Shown here: positions 1-8,816 of the stretch, in pieces
Layout of the letters: the number at the start of each line of letters is the position of its first letter
Numbering within the stretch: the stretch's first letter is position 1
Assembly: GCF_963973895.1 (NCBI RefSeq)
Contig: NZ_CAXBBF010000003.1
DNA: 64,000 nt
Direction: 5' to 3' (one strand)
Origin: Porticoccus sp950063125
Lineage (GTDB): Bacteria > Pseudomonadota > Gammaproteobacteria > Pseudomonadales > Porticoccaceae
The notes under the pieces: model-generated
Databases searched by the model: none
What the model was told of the DNA's origin: nothing
What the model saw: only the letters and a program-made list of their open reading frames with translations
Position numbers and translations under genes: made by a program

Positions 1-59
1 TAAACTCGTTCGCCGAGGGTGGGTAAAACACCTTTATAGGGTCGGATATTCTCTGTCAT
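1..59 (-). CDS. Gamma-carbonic anhydrase-like protein (YrdA family), N-terminal fragment
   Basis: Only the first 19 codons are inside the window; the gene runs off the left edge. The reverse strand reads MTENIRPYKGVLPTLGERV, which matches the N-terminus of the YrdA/PaaY gamma-carbonic-anhydrase-like left-handed beta-helix proteins. An AGGAGT ribosome-binding site lies at 64-69. Either of two adjacent ATG codons (59 or 62) could be the start. It is divergent from yheV, its frequent neighbour in gammaproteobacteria. The call rests on a short peptide, so the family is likely but not certain. Confidence 0.7.
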   Translation of the reverse strand, partial: MTENIRPYKGVLPTLGERV

Positions 60-195
60 CATGACTCCTGCGCTGACTAATGGATCTAGAGCGATATAAT
101 ACGTTGCCAGATGGCTGGCTTATAGCCGTTGTAGCGATCTGGCATAACGATTGGTTGTATTTTTTCACTTGTCCCCAACCTGAAGGCCTTTCTCG

Positions 196-435
196 ATGTT
201 TAAAGCTGACAAGCGTTTTATTGCAGGTGCGGTCTGCCCGCGCTGTAACCAGATGGATAAACTGGTGGTTTTCAATGAGGATGGCAAGGATTTCAGGGCC
301 TGTGTCAGCTGTGATTTTCGAGAGCAGATGTATATACATGGTGCCCCCCGAGAACTGGAAACCCGGGTTAATCTTTCCCCCGAGGAAAGACAGGTTGGCG
401 TTCAGACAGTGAAGCTCGTCGATCCCAAAAAATGA
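196..435 (+). CDS. yheV: YheV family putative zinc-ribbon protein
   Basis: This 79-residue protein carries two CxxC pairs, CPRC near residue 15 and CVSC near residue 35, in the pattern of the YheV family of small putative metal-binding proteins, whose function is not established. The opening KRFIAGAVCPRC is the family signature. In many gammaproteobacteria yheV lies beside prlC or yrdA, and the YrdA-like gene is next door here. It ends 15 bp before the convergent unknown gene at 451. Confidence 0.88.
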   Translation: MFKADKRFIAGAVCPRCNQMDKLVVFNEDGKDFRACVSCDFREQMYIHGAPRELETRVNLSPEERQVGVQTVKLVDPKK

Positions 436-450
436 CGAATCCTACCGGCA

Positions 451-1104
451 TCAGTGAATCAGTAATTGCCCCGATCCGTTAAACAACAGATTGACCGATA
501 AATTGTCGATCAGACAGGGCCACCGCTGTAGATCACTTGCCCACCGGTTGCTGCGGTCCTCCCGGCACGCCTCGGGAACAAACACCAGATCTTTTTGTTG
601 CAGCTCATCCACGATCAGATGAACAGCGCTGTCGAGTTGATTGGCGAAAGGTTCGCCAATCAGGTGATGGATGATCAGGTTTGAACGAGTCATATCCATC
701 GGCACCAATGGCATGTTGTAGCCCGAGATAAACCGGTCATTGACCTCCTCGACCAGTCGATGGGCGAGATAGGATTCACCCATAAGAGAATTGAGTCCTT
801 CGTGACCGGCAACCAATGCTGGCGGTTTCATGAAAAACTCCCTGGCAGTGCAAATCACCGGTTCTATGTAGTCGATCAGTCCGTATTCATCTGCGATGGC
901 ATCTACCGCATCAATAAATTCAGGCACCTGATCTATATAGTGAATAATAAAATTGAGAAGTGCTGGAATGATGTTCTCGGACGGCAACTGGATGGACTTG
1001 TGGAGTGCGTTGACGCGGGTCCTGAGCAATGTGGCAAGCTGACCGGTTGCCCTTTCGTGCGTCTTGGCGGCGGCAATAGCCTGGCGAATAATTACAGTAT
1101 CCAT
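451..1104 (-). CDS. Conserved hypothetical protein
   Basis: I do not recognise this 217-residue protein. It has no signal peptide, no clear membrane segment and no catalytic motif that I can name. It looks mainly helical and mixed in charge, with a hydrophobic stretch around residues 45-60 (IIPALLNFIIHYI) that is probably buried. ATG at 1104 is preferred over the upstream TTG at 1110. It lies downstream of the MATE exporter on the same strand, 71 bp away, so the two may be co-transcribed. It is probably cytoplasmic; no function is assigned. Confidence 0.75.
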   Translation of the reverse strand: MDTVIIRQAIAAAKTHERATGQLATLLRTRVNALHKSIQLPSENIIPALLNFIIHYIDQVPEFIDAVDAIADEYGLIDYIEPVICTAREFFMKPPALVAGHEGLNSLMGESYLAHRLVEEVNDRFISGYNMPLVPMDMTRSNLIIHHLIGEPFANQLDSAVHLIVDELQQKDLVFVPEACREDRSNRWASDLQRWPCLIDNLSVNLLFNGSGQLLIH

Positions 1105-1175
1105 AGTCAAAAGTTAGCTGAGCTGGATAAAAAGGCAAAGAACATCTCGCTATAAGCCGCGCTACTTTTTGTTCA

Positions 1176-2504
1176 TCACCATGTTTGAGTGATCCACTGG
1201 CCGCGTTTGCTGAACAGGGCGAATAGCCATGCCATCTGAACACTGCGTGCCGCTAAAAAGGCGAGATAGGCTAACCACAACCCATGATTGCCGAGCGAGG
1301 CTGAGAAATACCACAGTGGAAAAAAAACCAGAAAAGACGCCATCAGCATGCTGTCCTGCATCGCACGGGTTTTGCCACTACCGATGAAAATACCGTCCGC
1401 CATAAAGCAAATAAGGCCGACCAGTGGCATGGCTGTCAGCCAGGGCCAATAGATTTTCACAGCAGGTAAAACCTCTGGTAGGTTCGTAATCGCGCCAATA
1501 ATGATGTCCGGGAAAAATGCATAAATGAGGGTAGCGATCAAGGCGATGGCCAGACCCCAGGCGGTAGTAATCAGACAAACGCGGTAAAAGTCTTTGAGGT
1601 CTTTCTTGCCGATGGCGTGCCCGGCAAGTGACTCGGCGGCGTGCGCAAACCCATCCTGTGTAAACGCCACCAGTAGTACTAGCTGCATCAGGATGGCATT
1701 GGCCGAGAGAATAACATCGCCCTGCCGTGCACCCTGGGCAGTGAAAAAAGTCATGATAAATACAAGGCAGGCCGTGCGGACAAACAGATGACGGTTAGCC
1801 CTGAACAGCTCGCGATATCTGGACCATTGTGTCAGTTGCATTGACCTGATCGGTGTTTTGAGCTGGCGTATGGTGACTGTCACCAGCAGCAGTGCGAGTG
1901 CCAAACCGAGATATTCCGCGGTTAAGGAGGCCCATGCTGCTCCGGCACTGTTCAGTTTCATTCCGACTATGAATAGAAAATCAAAACCAACATTGGTGAG
2001 ATTGACGAATAGCATAAGGAGCAGCGTGGTGCCGGCTCGCTGCAGCCCGAGCAGCCAGCCCATCGCACAGAAGGTGGCGAGGGTGGCGGGAGCAGCCAGA
2101 ATGCGAATCTGGCAGTATTCCATGGTCAGTGGTCTGGCTGCAGCGGACGGTTTGATCAGATCGAGAATCAGGGTGAGGAGGGGTTGCCGCAACAGGATCA
2201 ACAGGATCCCGAGGGTTAATGCTATTACCAGAGACTGAGCCAGCACTTCAATGCAGCGGGATGTATCTCCGGCACCCCAGGCTCTGGCGGTTACGCCGAT
2301 AGTGCCCATCCGCAGAAATCCGAATAACCAGAACAGCATGGTCAGTACGCTACTGCCTGCAGCCACGGCAGCGAGAAAACGGGCATTTGCCAGATGACCG
2401 AGAATCGCGGTATCAACGAGGCCCAGGGTCGGGATACTGATGCTTGCCAGGGTCATAGGCAGGGCGATCACTAGAACTTTTTGTTGGATAAGCGGTGATT
2501 TCAT
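1176..2504 (-). CDS. MATE family efflux transporter (DinF type)
   Basis: This 442-residue protein has about twelve hydrophobic segments and the MATE-family N-terminus, with ALPMTLASISIPTLGLVDTA near residue 15 and a GDTSR loop near residue 98. The family exports cationic drugs and other organic compounds across the inner membrane by coupling to sodium or protons. The DinF-like subgroup fits best; the substrate cannot be read from sequence. An AGGGA ribosome-binding site precedes the ATG. It is divergent from coxB across 189 bp. Confidence 0.92.
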   Translation of the reverse strand: MKSPLIQQKVLVIALPMTLASISIPTLGLVDTAILGHLANARFLAAVAAGSSVLTMLFWLFGFLRMGTIGVTARAWGAGDTSRCIEVLAQSLVIALTLGILLILLRQPLLTLILDLIKPSAAARPLTMEYCQIRILAAPATLATFCAMGWLLGLQRAGTTLLLMLFVNLTNVGFDFLFIVGMKLNSAGAAWASLTAEYLGLALALLLVTVTIRQLKTPIRSMQLTQWSRYRELFRANRHLFVRTACLVFIMTFFTAQGARQGDVILSANAILMQLVLLVAFTQDGFAHAAESLAGHAIGKKDLKDFYRVCLITTAWGLAIALIATLIYAFFPDIIIGAITNLPEVLPAVKIYWPWLTAMPLVGLICFMADGIFIGSGKTRAMQDSMLMASFLVFFPLWYFSASLGNHGLWLAYLAFLAARSVQMAWLFALFSKRGQWITQTW

Positions 2505-2595
2505 TTTGTCCCTGGGCGGTTAAAGAGGCCATTCTGCCAGAAAAAGCATTCACTCTTTGGGCGGAATAGTCTGGAGCGGTGCGGAAAGAATCTGG

Positions 2596-2601
2596 TATAC
2601 T
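2596..2601 (+). promoter_or_regulatory. Candidate extended -10 element of the cox operon
   Basis: TATACT preceded by TG (TGGTATACT) forms an extended -10 element about 95 bp before the coxB start. No good -35 hexamer is visible 17 bp upstream, as expected for extended -10 promoters. This is pattern matching only. Confidence 0.35.
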
Positions 2602-2693
2602 CGCCCGGTTTTTCGTGTCCAGAGAGGCTGTTTGGCTCTCGCAGGATGAAATTCATAACTAGAAACAATAACTTATTGACTGGAGATAGGGCG

Positions 2694-3842
2694 ATGTCAA
2701 GAAGAGCACGTATGCTTTTCGCGCTGCTGCTAGCCCCTGCGATGTTCTTGGCCACTTTTGGCAAGGCATTGGCAGATGATGCACAGCGTTGGGCTGTCAA
2801 TATGCCCAAGGGGGTAACCCCTGTGAGCAACGCAATCTACGATATTCACATGATCATTTTCTGGATCTGCGTGGTGATCGCGGTTGGCGTATTTGGCGTG
2901 ATGTTTTACAGCATGTATGCGCACCGCAAGTCGAAGGGTGCCGTTGCTGCAAACTTCCATGAGAATACCACCGCTGAGATTGTCTGGACCGTGATTCCAG
3001 CCGTTTTGCTGATCGTTATGGCGATTCCAGCAACCAGCGCGCTACTGCAGGTTTATGATGCCAGTGAAGCCGAGATGGATGTCAAGGTTACCGGCTACCA
3101 GTGGAAATGGCAGTACGAGTATCTCGGTCAGGATGTCTCCTTCATGAGCGAGCTGGCCACGCCCGAATCTGAAATCTACAATACGGCGCCGAAAAGCCAG
3201 TATTACGTACAGGAGGTGAGTGAACCCCTGGTGATACCGGCCAATACCAAGGTGCGTTTCCTGATCACGGCGAAAGACGTGATCCATTCCTGGTGGTTGC
3301 CTGATCTCGGTGTCAAGAAAGATGCTATCCCCGGTTTGGTCAACGAAACCTGGGCCTATGTCAATGAGCCGGGTATCTACCGTGGAGCCTGTACCGAGCT
3401 TTGTGGCCAAGGTCATGCCTTTATGCCAGTTGTGGTCAATGTGCTTGAAAAAGAAGCCTATAATTCCTGGCTGGCAGAGAAAAAAGAAGCCGCTGCCGCA
3501 GAACGTGAACTGTCCAAAAAAACCTTCACGATGGACGAGTTGATGGCTCAGGGGAAAGAGGCTTACGATCGCTCTTGTGCTGCCTGTCACCAGGTGAACG
3601 GTCAGGGTATCGCCGGTGTATTCCCCTCAATGATTGGTGGTGCTATAACCACTGGCGACATTACTTCACATATCGATATCGTGGTAAATGGTAAAGCTGG
3701 AACGTCAATGCAGGCTTTCGGTGGACAGTTATCAGAAGTGGATATCGCGGCGATTGTTACCTATGAGCGCAATGCCTGGGGCAATAATACCGGTGATATC
3801 GTACAGCCCATCGATATTCTCAAACATAAGCAAGGCCAATAA
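2694..3842 (+). CDS. coxB: Cytochrome c oxidase subunit II with C-terminal cytochrome c domain
   Basis: Subunit II accepts electrons from cytochrome c at its periplasmic CuA centre and passes them to subunit I. The 382-residue protein has a signal peptide, two transmembrane helices (about residues 45-70 and 95-115), and CuA ligands C233, E235, C237, H241 and M244 in CTELCGQGHAFM. A fused cytochrome c domain follows, with the heme site C295-A-A-C298-H299. ATG at 2694 is chosen over an in-frame ATG at 2646 because GGAG lies 8 bp upstream of it. It is first gene of the oxidase operon. The fused heme domain is the caa3-like arrangement also seen in Pseudomonas. Confidence 0.96.
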   Translation: MSRRARMLFALLLAPAMFLATFGKALADDAQRWAVNMPKGVTPVSNAIYDIHMIIFWICVVIAVGVFGVMFYSMYAHRKSKGAVAANFHENTTAEIVWTVIPAVLLIVMAIPATSALLQVYDASEAEMDVKVTGYQWKWQYEYLGQDVSFMSELATPESEIYNTAPKSQYYVQEVSEPLVIPANTKVRFLITAKDVIHSWWLPDLGVKKDAIPGLVNETWAYVNEPGIYRGACTELCGQGHAFMPVVVNVLEKEAYNSWLAEKKEAAAAERELSKKTFTMDELMAQGKEAYDRSCAACHQVNGQGIAGVFPSMIGGAITTGDITSHIDIVVNGKAGTSMQAFGGQLSEVDIAAIVTYERNAWGNNTGDIVQPIDILKHKQGQ

Positions 3843-3857
3843 AAGGAGGATTAAGTC

Positions 3858-5411
3858 ATGGCACACGGTCCCGCAAAAGGTATTGGCCGCTGGCTATTTA
3901 CCACGAACCACAAAGACATAGGTACGATGTACCTATGGTTTAGTTTTGCCATGTTTCTGTTGGGTGGCTTTTTTGCCATGGTGATTCGTGCCGAGCTGTT
4001 TCAGCCCGGTATGCAACTCGTCAACCCCGAATTTTTTAATCAGATGACAACCATGCACGGTCTGGTGATGGTGTTCGGTGCCATCATGCCGGTGTTCGTC
4101 GGCCTCGCAAACTGGATGATCCCGATGATGATCGGGGCACCGGATATGGCCTTGCCGAGGATGAACAACCTCAGCTTCTGGATTCTACCCTTTGCATTCC
4201 TGATGCTTGTTTCAACATTGTTTATGGATGGCGGTGGCCCCAACTTTGGTTGGACATTCTATGCGCCACTGTCTACCACCTATGCTCCTGATTCGGTGAA
4301 TTTCTTCATCTTCGCCATTCATATCATGGGTGCGTCATCCATCATGGGTTCCATCAATATTATTGCCACCGTGCTCAACATGCGTGCGCCTGGTATGACA
4401 TTGATGAAAATGCCGATGTTCGTCTGGACCTGGTTGATTACCGCATTCCTCCTGATTGCTGTAATGCCTGTGCTGGCGGGTGCCGTGACCATGATGCTGA
4501 TGGATATCAATTTTGGCACCAGTTTCTTCGATGCAGCGGGTGGTGGTGACCCGGTATTGTTCCAGCATGTTTTCTGGTTCTTTGGTCACCCCGAGGTATA
4601 CATCATTATCCTGCCGGCTTTCGGGGTGATTTCACACATCATTCCGACCTTCAGTCGGAAGCCGCTGTTTGGTTACAGCTCCATGGTGTACGCAACGGCA
4701 TCGATTGCTTTCCTGTCGTTTATCGTATGGGCACACCACATGTTCCTGGTGGGAATGCCCGTGGGCGGACAACTGTACTTCATGTATGCCACCATGCTGA
4801 TTGCCGTGCCTACAGCCGCCAAGGTGTTCAACTGGATCAGCACCATGTTCAGGGGCTCCCTGTCCTACGAAACACCGATGCTGTTTGCCATCGCCTTTGT
4901 GATTCTGTTTACCATCGGTGGCTTTACCGGCTTGATGTTGGCCATTGCACCTGCTGATGTTCAGTATCACGATACCTACTTCGTGGTTGCCCACTTTCAC
5001 TATGTAATGGTTGCCGGCTCGTTGTTTTCTGCTACCGCAGCTGTCTATTACTGGCTGCCCAAGTGGTGTGGACGGATGTATAACGAAACAATGGGTAAGG
5101 TTCAGTTCTGGATCTCCTTTATCGGTTTCAATATTACCTTCTTCCCCCAGCACTTCCTGGGTCTGGCCGGCATGCCGCGTCGTTATGCCGATTACGCGTT
5201 ACAGTTCTCTGATTGGAATATGATTTCCAGTATCGGTGCTTTCATCTACGGTGCCGCCCAGCTGTTGTTCCTGTTCAATGTTGTTCGGACCATCAGATCT
5301 GGCAAGCCCGTGAGTGAACCAAAAACCTGGGAAGGTGCAGAAGGTTTGGAATGGACTGTTGCTACACCAGCTCCCTACCATACCTTCACTACAGCGCCAG
5401 TTGTCAAATAA
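3858..5411 (+). CDS. coxA: Cytochrome c oxidase subunit I
   Basis: Catalytic subunit of the aa3-type oxidase; it reduces oxygen to water and pumps protons. It is 517 residues long with about twelve transmembrane helices. H244-P-E-V-Y248 contains the CuB histidine and the tyrosine that is cross-linked to it in this family, and H293-H294 are the other CuB ligands. A strong AAGGAGG site lies just before the ATG, and the gene starts 15 bp after coxB. Confidence 0.98.
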   Translation: MAHGPAKGIGRWLFTTNHKDIGTMYLWFSFAMFLLGGFFAMVIRAELFQPGMQLVNPEFFNQMTTMHGLVMVFGAIMPVFVGLANWMIPMMIGAPDMALPRMNNLSFWILPFAFLMLVSTLFMDGGGPNFGWTFYAPLSTTYAPDSVNFFIFAIHIMGASSIMGSINIIATVLNMRAPGMTLMKMPMFVWTWLITAFLLIAVMPVLAGAVTMMLMDINFGTSFFDAAGGGDPVLFQHVFWFFGHPEVYIIILPAFGVISHIIPTFSRKPLFGYSSMVYATASIAFLSFIVWAHHMFLVGMPVGGQLYFMYATMLIAVPTAAKVFNWISTMFRGSLSYETPMLFAIAFVILFTIGGFTGLMLAIAPADVQYHDTYFVVAHFHYVMVAGSLFSATAAVYYWLPKWCGRMYNETMGKVQFWISFIGFNITFFPQHFLGLAGMPRRYADYALQFSDWNMISSIGAFIYGAAQLLFLFNVVRTIRSGKPVSEPKTWEGAEGLEWTVATPAPYHTFTTAPVVK

Positions 5412-5428
5412 CAGGAAAACAAAAGAAC

Positions 5429-5983
5429 ATGTGGGCCAATCCAACCAGACCACTGATATATAAACTGCTCGGCGGAGCGGTCTGCATGTTTCTGTTTGCC
5501 ATATTTGTCATGCCACCACTGTATGACATGTTTTGTGAGGTCACTGGTATCGGTGGCAAAACATCGGGCCCTTATGTGGCCTCTGAAGCGGGCATTGATA
5601 CCAGTAGGACGGTCAAGGTGCAGTTTGTAGCTACCAATAATGCTGCGATGTCCTGGCAGTTTTCACCCAAGGTCTACGAGGTGGTGGTACATCCAGGAGA
5701 GGCGACTGAGGTGGTGTTTTATGCGAAAAACAGCACTCACCGGGATATGGTTGCCCAAGCTATTCCTAATGTTACCCCCTTTAATGCAGCATCCTACTTC
5801 CACAAGACCGAGTGTTTCTGCTTTAACCAGCAGCCATTGAAAGCGGGAGAAGAGGCCGACTTACCGTTGGTATTTATAGTGGATCGTGATCTGCCCAGAG
5901 CGGTTAAGACAATCACGTTGTCTTATACCCTTTTTGATATAACGGATCGTGTAACTGACGGTTCGGTGGCAAAATTAAACTGA
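5429..5983 (+). CDS. ctaG: Cytochrome c oxidase assembly protein CtaG (Cox11)
   Basis: Cox11/CtaG delivers copper to the CuB site of subunit I. The 184-residue protein has one N-terminal membrane anchor (about residues 10-30) and a periplasmic beta domain with the copper-binding pair C129-F-C131. The reading frame extends further upstream inside coxA, but ATG at 5429 gives the usual family N-terminus. It starts 17 bp after coxA and lies before coxC, the common proteobacterial order. Confidence 0.95.
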   Translation: MWANPTRPLIYKLLGGAVCMFLFAIFVMPPLYDMFCEVTGIGGKTSGPYVASEAGIDTSRTVKVQFVATNNAAMSWQFSPKVYEVVVHPGEATEVVFYAKNSTHRDMVAQAIPNVTPFNAASYFHKTECFCFNQQPLKAGEEADLPLVFIVDRDLPRAVKTITLSYTLFDITDRVTDGSVAKLN

Positions 5984-6029
5984 TGATAAGAACCGATCCA
6001 GTAGGATCGGCGTTGATGGAGAAAAAATA

Positions 6030-6935
6030 ATGTCAACAGAGAGCAGCTATTACGTTCCTGAGCAAAGCAAGTTGCCTGTACTGGCGGCACTGGGGATGGG
6101 CCTTATGGCCTATGGTGCCGGGAGTTGGGTGCAGGGTGGTTCGGCACTGGTATTTCTCGCCGGTACTATTGTGATGGTATTTACCCTCTACAACTGGTTC
6201 AGTACCGTTATCAACGAAAATATGGCGGGAATGAACAGCGCCCAGCTCAAGCGCTCCTACGTTTGGGGTATGAGCTGGTTTATTTTTTCTGAAGTGATGT
6301 TCTTCGCCTGCTTCTTCGGTGCTCTGTTTTATGTGCGCGTATTGGTGCTGCCCTGGTTGGGCGGTGAGGGCGGTCATGCGAGTAACCAGTTGCTATGGGA
6401 AGGCTTCGAGCCCGCTTGGCCTCTGATGACTACGCCCGATATGGCCGTCAATGGCGAAAATGCAAAATTCATGGGCCCTGAGCAACATATGAGTTTTCCC
6501 GGTTGGGCCAACCTGCTGGGGTGGTTGCCACTGTGGAATACGATTGTTCTACTGTCTTCGAGTGTAACTGTACACATTGCTCACACCGCATTGAAAAACA
6601 GTAATCGCGCAAAATTCAATTTATGGCTGGGAATTACCGTCCTTCTCGGCGCCATCTTTATTGTGCTTCAGATAGAAGAGTACATTCACGCCTATCAACA
6701 TATGGGTCTGACACTGGAGTCTGGTATATACGGAACAACGTTCTTTATGTTGACGGGATTCCACGGTGCTCACGTGACCATGGGGACTATCATGTTGCTG
6801 ATTATGTTCCTGCGTGGGCTCAAGGGTCACTTTACTCCTGACGACCAGTTTGGATTTGAGGCGGCCTCCTGGTATTGGCACTTTGTTGATGTAGTCTGGG
6901 TCGGCTTGTTTCTTTTTGTCTACGTGCTGGCCTAA
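6030..6935 (+). CDS. coxC: Cytochrome c oxidase subunit III
   Basis: Subunit III is a membrane subunit that stabilises the catalytic core and supports proton uptake. The protein is 301 residues with seven predicted helices and family motifs such as SEVMFFACFFGALFY near residue 87 and the C-terminal WYWHFVDVVWVGLF. An insertion loop between helices (about residues 110-155) is longer than in mitochondrial COX3, as is usual for gammaproteobacteria. A strong terminator follows the gene. Confidence 0.97.
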   Translation: MSTESSYYVPEQSKLPVLAALGMGLMAYGAGSWVQGGSALVFLAGTIVMVFTLYNWFSTVINENMAGMNSAQLKRSYVWGMSWFIFSEVMFFACFFGALFYVRVLVLPWLGGEGGHASNQLLWEGFEPAWPLMTTPDMAVNGENAKFMGPEQHMSFPGWANLLGWLPLWNTIVLLSSSVTVHIAHTALKNSNRAKFNLWLGITVLLGAIFIVLQIEEYIHAYQHMGLTLESGIYGTTFFMLTGFHGAHVTMGTIMLLIMFLRGLKGHFTPDDQFGFEAASWYWHFVDVVWVGLFLFVYVLA

Positions 6936-6960
6936 TTCAGTACTTTTCAGATTGCAAAAG

Positions 6961-6993
6961 AAAAGCGGCCAGGGAAACCCTGGCCGCTTTTTT
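6961..6993. terminator. Bidirectional intrinsic terminator between coxC and the DUF2909 gene
   Basis: A 14-bp perfect inverted repeat, AAAAGCGGCCAGGG with its complement, surrounds an AAA loop and is followed by a T run. Because the stem starts with As and ends with Ts, it can terminate both coxC (+) and the convergent small gene (-). Confidence 0.9.
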
Positions 6994-7014
6994 CTAACTC
7001 TGTAGAAGAAAAAC

Positions 7015-7269
7015 CTATTGATGCATTTGCGGCGCGACCCGCTCGGGGTGCAGTTGGCGATCCCAGGGGGCTTTGCTGGTGAGTTGGCCGGAATAGATGC
7101 CCCAGACAATTGTCCCCACCAATGCAACAGCCAGAAGCACCCGTACGCCGAGAGCATAAAGGGTTCGTTTGCTCGGGTTGCCAACGTCCTTCATCAGAAA
7201 AACCAGCGCACTACTCAGGCTGATAAGAACTGCAATGAATAAAAAAACAATGATGGTTTTGAGTAGCAT
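7015..7269 (-). CDS. Twin transmembrane protein (DUF2909)
   Basis: An 84-residue protein with two hydrophobic helices (about residues 3-25 and 40-62) and a short polar tail. It matches the small twin-transmembrane DUF2909 proteins found inside cytochrome oxidase loci of gammaproteobacteria. It lies on the opposite strand between coxC and the SURF1 gene, so it is probably transcribed separately. A role in oxidase assembly is inferred from location only. Confidence 0.85.
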   Translation of the reverse strand: MLLKTIIVFLFIAVLISLSSALVFLMKDVGNPSKRTLYALGVRVLLAVALVGTIVWGIYSGQLTSKAPWDRQLHPERVAPQMHQ

Positions 7270-7309
7270 TAAAGTGACCCCAATATTCAGAGAATTTATT
7301 TAAACACAG

Positions 7310-8095
7310 ATGTCAGATGAACCGCAGCAGCAAGCTAAAATTTCATTCCAGTGGCAGTGGCAGTGGAACTGGAAAATATTGCTATTCGCTGGCATTTTTT
7401 TTCCAATCACAATGAGTCTTGCCTTTTGGCAATTGGAACGTGCCGATGAAAAGTACGCGCTACTCGAAACCTATCGACAGAAAAAAATTGCAGCACCTGT
7501 TTCCATAGCTGAGGCAAAGAGGCTTCCTGATCAGCAGTATGTTCGTGTTCGTCTCGAGGGAGAATATGATAACCGCTCTCCCCTGTTGATAGACAATCAG
7601 GTCCGCAACGGGCAACCGGGCTATGAAGTCGTCAGCCCATTTGAGTCCTCGCAGGATGAGTGGTTTCTGGTCAACCGGGGTTGGCTGCCGGGCGGGCTCG
7701 ATCGCAGTGTTTTGCCCGATGTGGCTGAGGTACCTGGTAATGTCACACTGGTTGGATATCTGTATCGCTCGCCCGGTAAACAGTTGATGCTAGGTGAAGA
7801 TAAATGGAGCGAGGGCGACGGACCAAAAATCATTCAGAATGCGGCACCAAAGAAAGTCTCGGAAAAGTTAGCCATTCCTTTTTATGATTACACACTGCGG
7901 CTCGATGCAGGCATGCCGGGAGCACTTGAAACCGGTTGGCAGGTAGTGAATGTGGTGCCGGCTATGCATACTGGATATGCGGTTCAGTGGTCGGCATTAT
8001 CCATAGCACTGCTCATTCTGACTCTATTTGCCAACTCAAATCTTGGTGCTGTCCTAAAGCATCGAAAGTCCTATACACGTAAAAAAACGGAGTAA
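7310..8095 (+). CDS. SURF1 family cytochrome oxidase biogenesis protein
   Basis: SURF1/Shy1 proteins bind heme A and help insert it into subunit I. This 261-residue protein has the family layout of two transmembrane helices at the ends (about 22-40 and 222-242) and a large periplasmic loop. Family motifs include FWQLERADEK near residue 44, PLLIDNQV near residue 90 and WFLVNRGWLP near residue 117. Its stop codon overlaps the ATG of the next gene by one base. Confidence 0.93.
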   Translation: MSDEPQQQAKISFQWQWQWNWKILLFAGIFFPITMSLAFWQLERADEKYALLETYRQKKIAAPVSIAEAKRLPDQQYVRVRLEGEYDNRSPLLIDNQVRNGQPGYEVVSPFESSQDEWFLVNRGWLPGGLDRSVLPDVAEVPGNVTLVGYLYRSPGKQLMLGEDKWSEGDGPKIIQNAAPKKVSEKLAIPFYDYTLRLDAGMPGALETGWQVVNVVPAMHTGYAVQWSALSIALLILTLFANSNLGAVLKHRKSYTRKKTE

Positions 8096-8724
8096 TGGTA
8101 ATGACCGAGAATCAGACCAAGCCGGGTTACTGGCCAATATTGATCATGATCGGGGTTTTGTCTGGGGTTATCGTGGCCGGTTTTCTACTGTTTCCGAAAA
8201 CACCTGATGAACGCAATAGTTTATTGGGTCGCCTCGGGACAACCAATTTTGGTGAGTTTGTAGTCCCGGCTGTATCCATGACGGATTTGGACCTGAAGAA
8301 GGGGGATGGTAAGCCCTGGGTATTTTCCGAGCAAAAAATAAAATGGCGCCTGATTATTCCTGGTGCTGGAAAATGCATTGATGAATGTCGTGAGCTACTT
8401 CATATCACCAGGCAGGTCCATATCAGTCTGGGAAAATACAGTCGCCGTTTCGAGCGGATCTACATCGCGTTGGATGATGAAATTGATTCGGAAACAGAGC
8501 GTTATATGGAGGAACACCCCTATCTGACTATTGTTCATGGCAAGCAGGACGAGCTGGAATTATTATTGAAAGCCACCAATGCACCACTGTTCACGGAGGG
8601 CGAACCTCTAAGGGCCTACTTGGTGGACCAGGAGGGCTTGATCATGATGTCATACACCTTGGCCAATGCTGGTAAGGAGTTGATCGAGGATATAGAGCAC
8701 CTGATGAAATACTCGCCCGGCTGA
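8095..8724 (+). CDS. Membrane-anchored thioredoxin-fold-like protein of the cox locus
   Basis: The 209-residue protein has one N-terminal membrane helix (about residues 13-33) and a periplasmic domain. It occupies the place of the uncharacterised gene between SURF1 and ctaA in Pseudomonas. The segment G-K-C94-I-D-E-C98 gives a CxxxC pair where SCO proteins have their copper-binding CPDIC, and the following alpha/beta pattern looks SCO-like, but the usual prolines and the distal histidine are not evident. A copper or redox role in oxidase assembly is my inference. An alternative ATG lies at 8101. Confidence 0.85.
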   Translation: MVMTENQTKPGYWPILIMIGVLSGVIVAGFLLFPKTPDERNSLLGRLGTTNFGEFVVPAVSMTDLDLKKGDGKPWVFSEQKIKWRLIIPGAGKCIDECRELLHITRQVHISLGKYSRRFERIYIALDDEIDSETERYMEEHPYLTIVHGKQDELELLLKATNAPLFTEGEPLRAYLVDQEGLIMMSYTLANAGKELIEDIEHLMKYSPG

Positions 8725-8816
8725 AAGCATTTGCCAGATTAGAGAACGTTGCCAGCTCCCCACTAAAGTCATGGTGTTTTGGTGAAGTAAATAAACCACG
8801 TCGTGAACTGTGATTG

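Noticed and set aside
2646..2693. Longer start for coxB at 2646
   Set aside because: It has no usable ribosome-binding site, and the 16 added residues would precede the signal peptide.
4632..5153. Long reverse-strand open frames inside coxA and other genes
   Set aside because: They lie antisense to clearly conserved genes and show no start signals or family resemblance.
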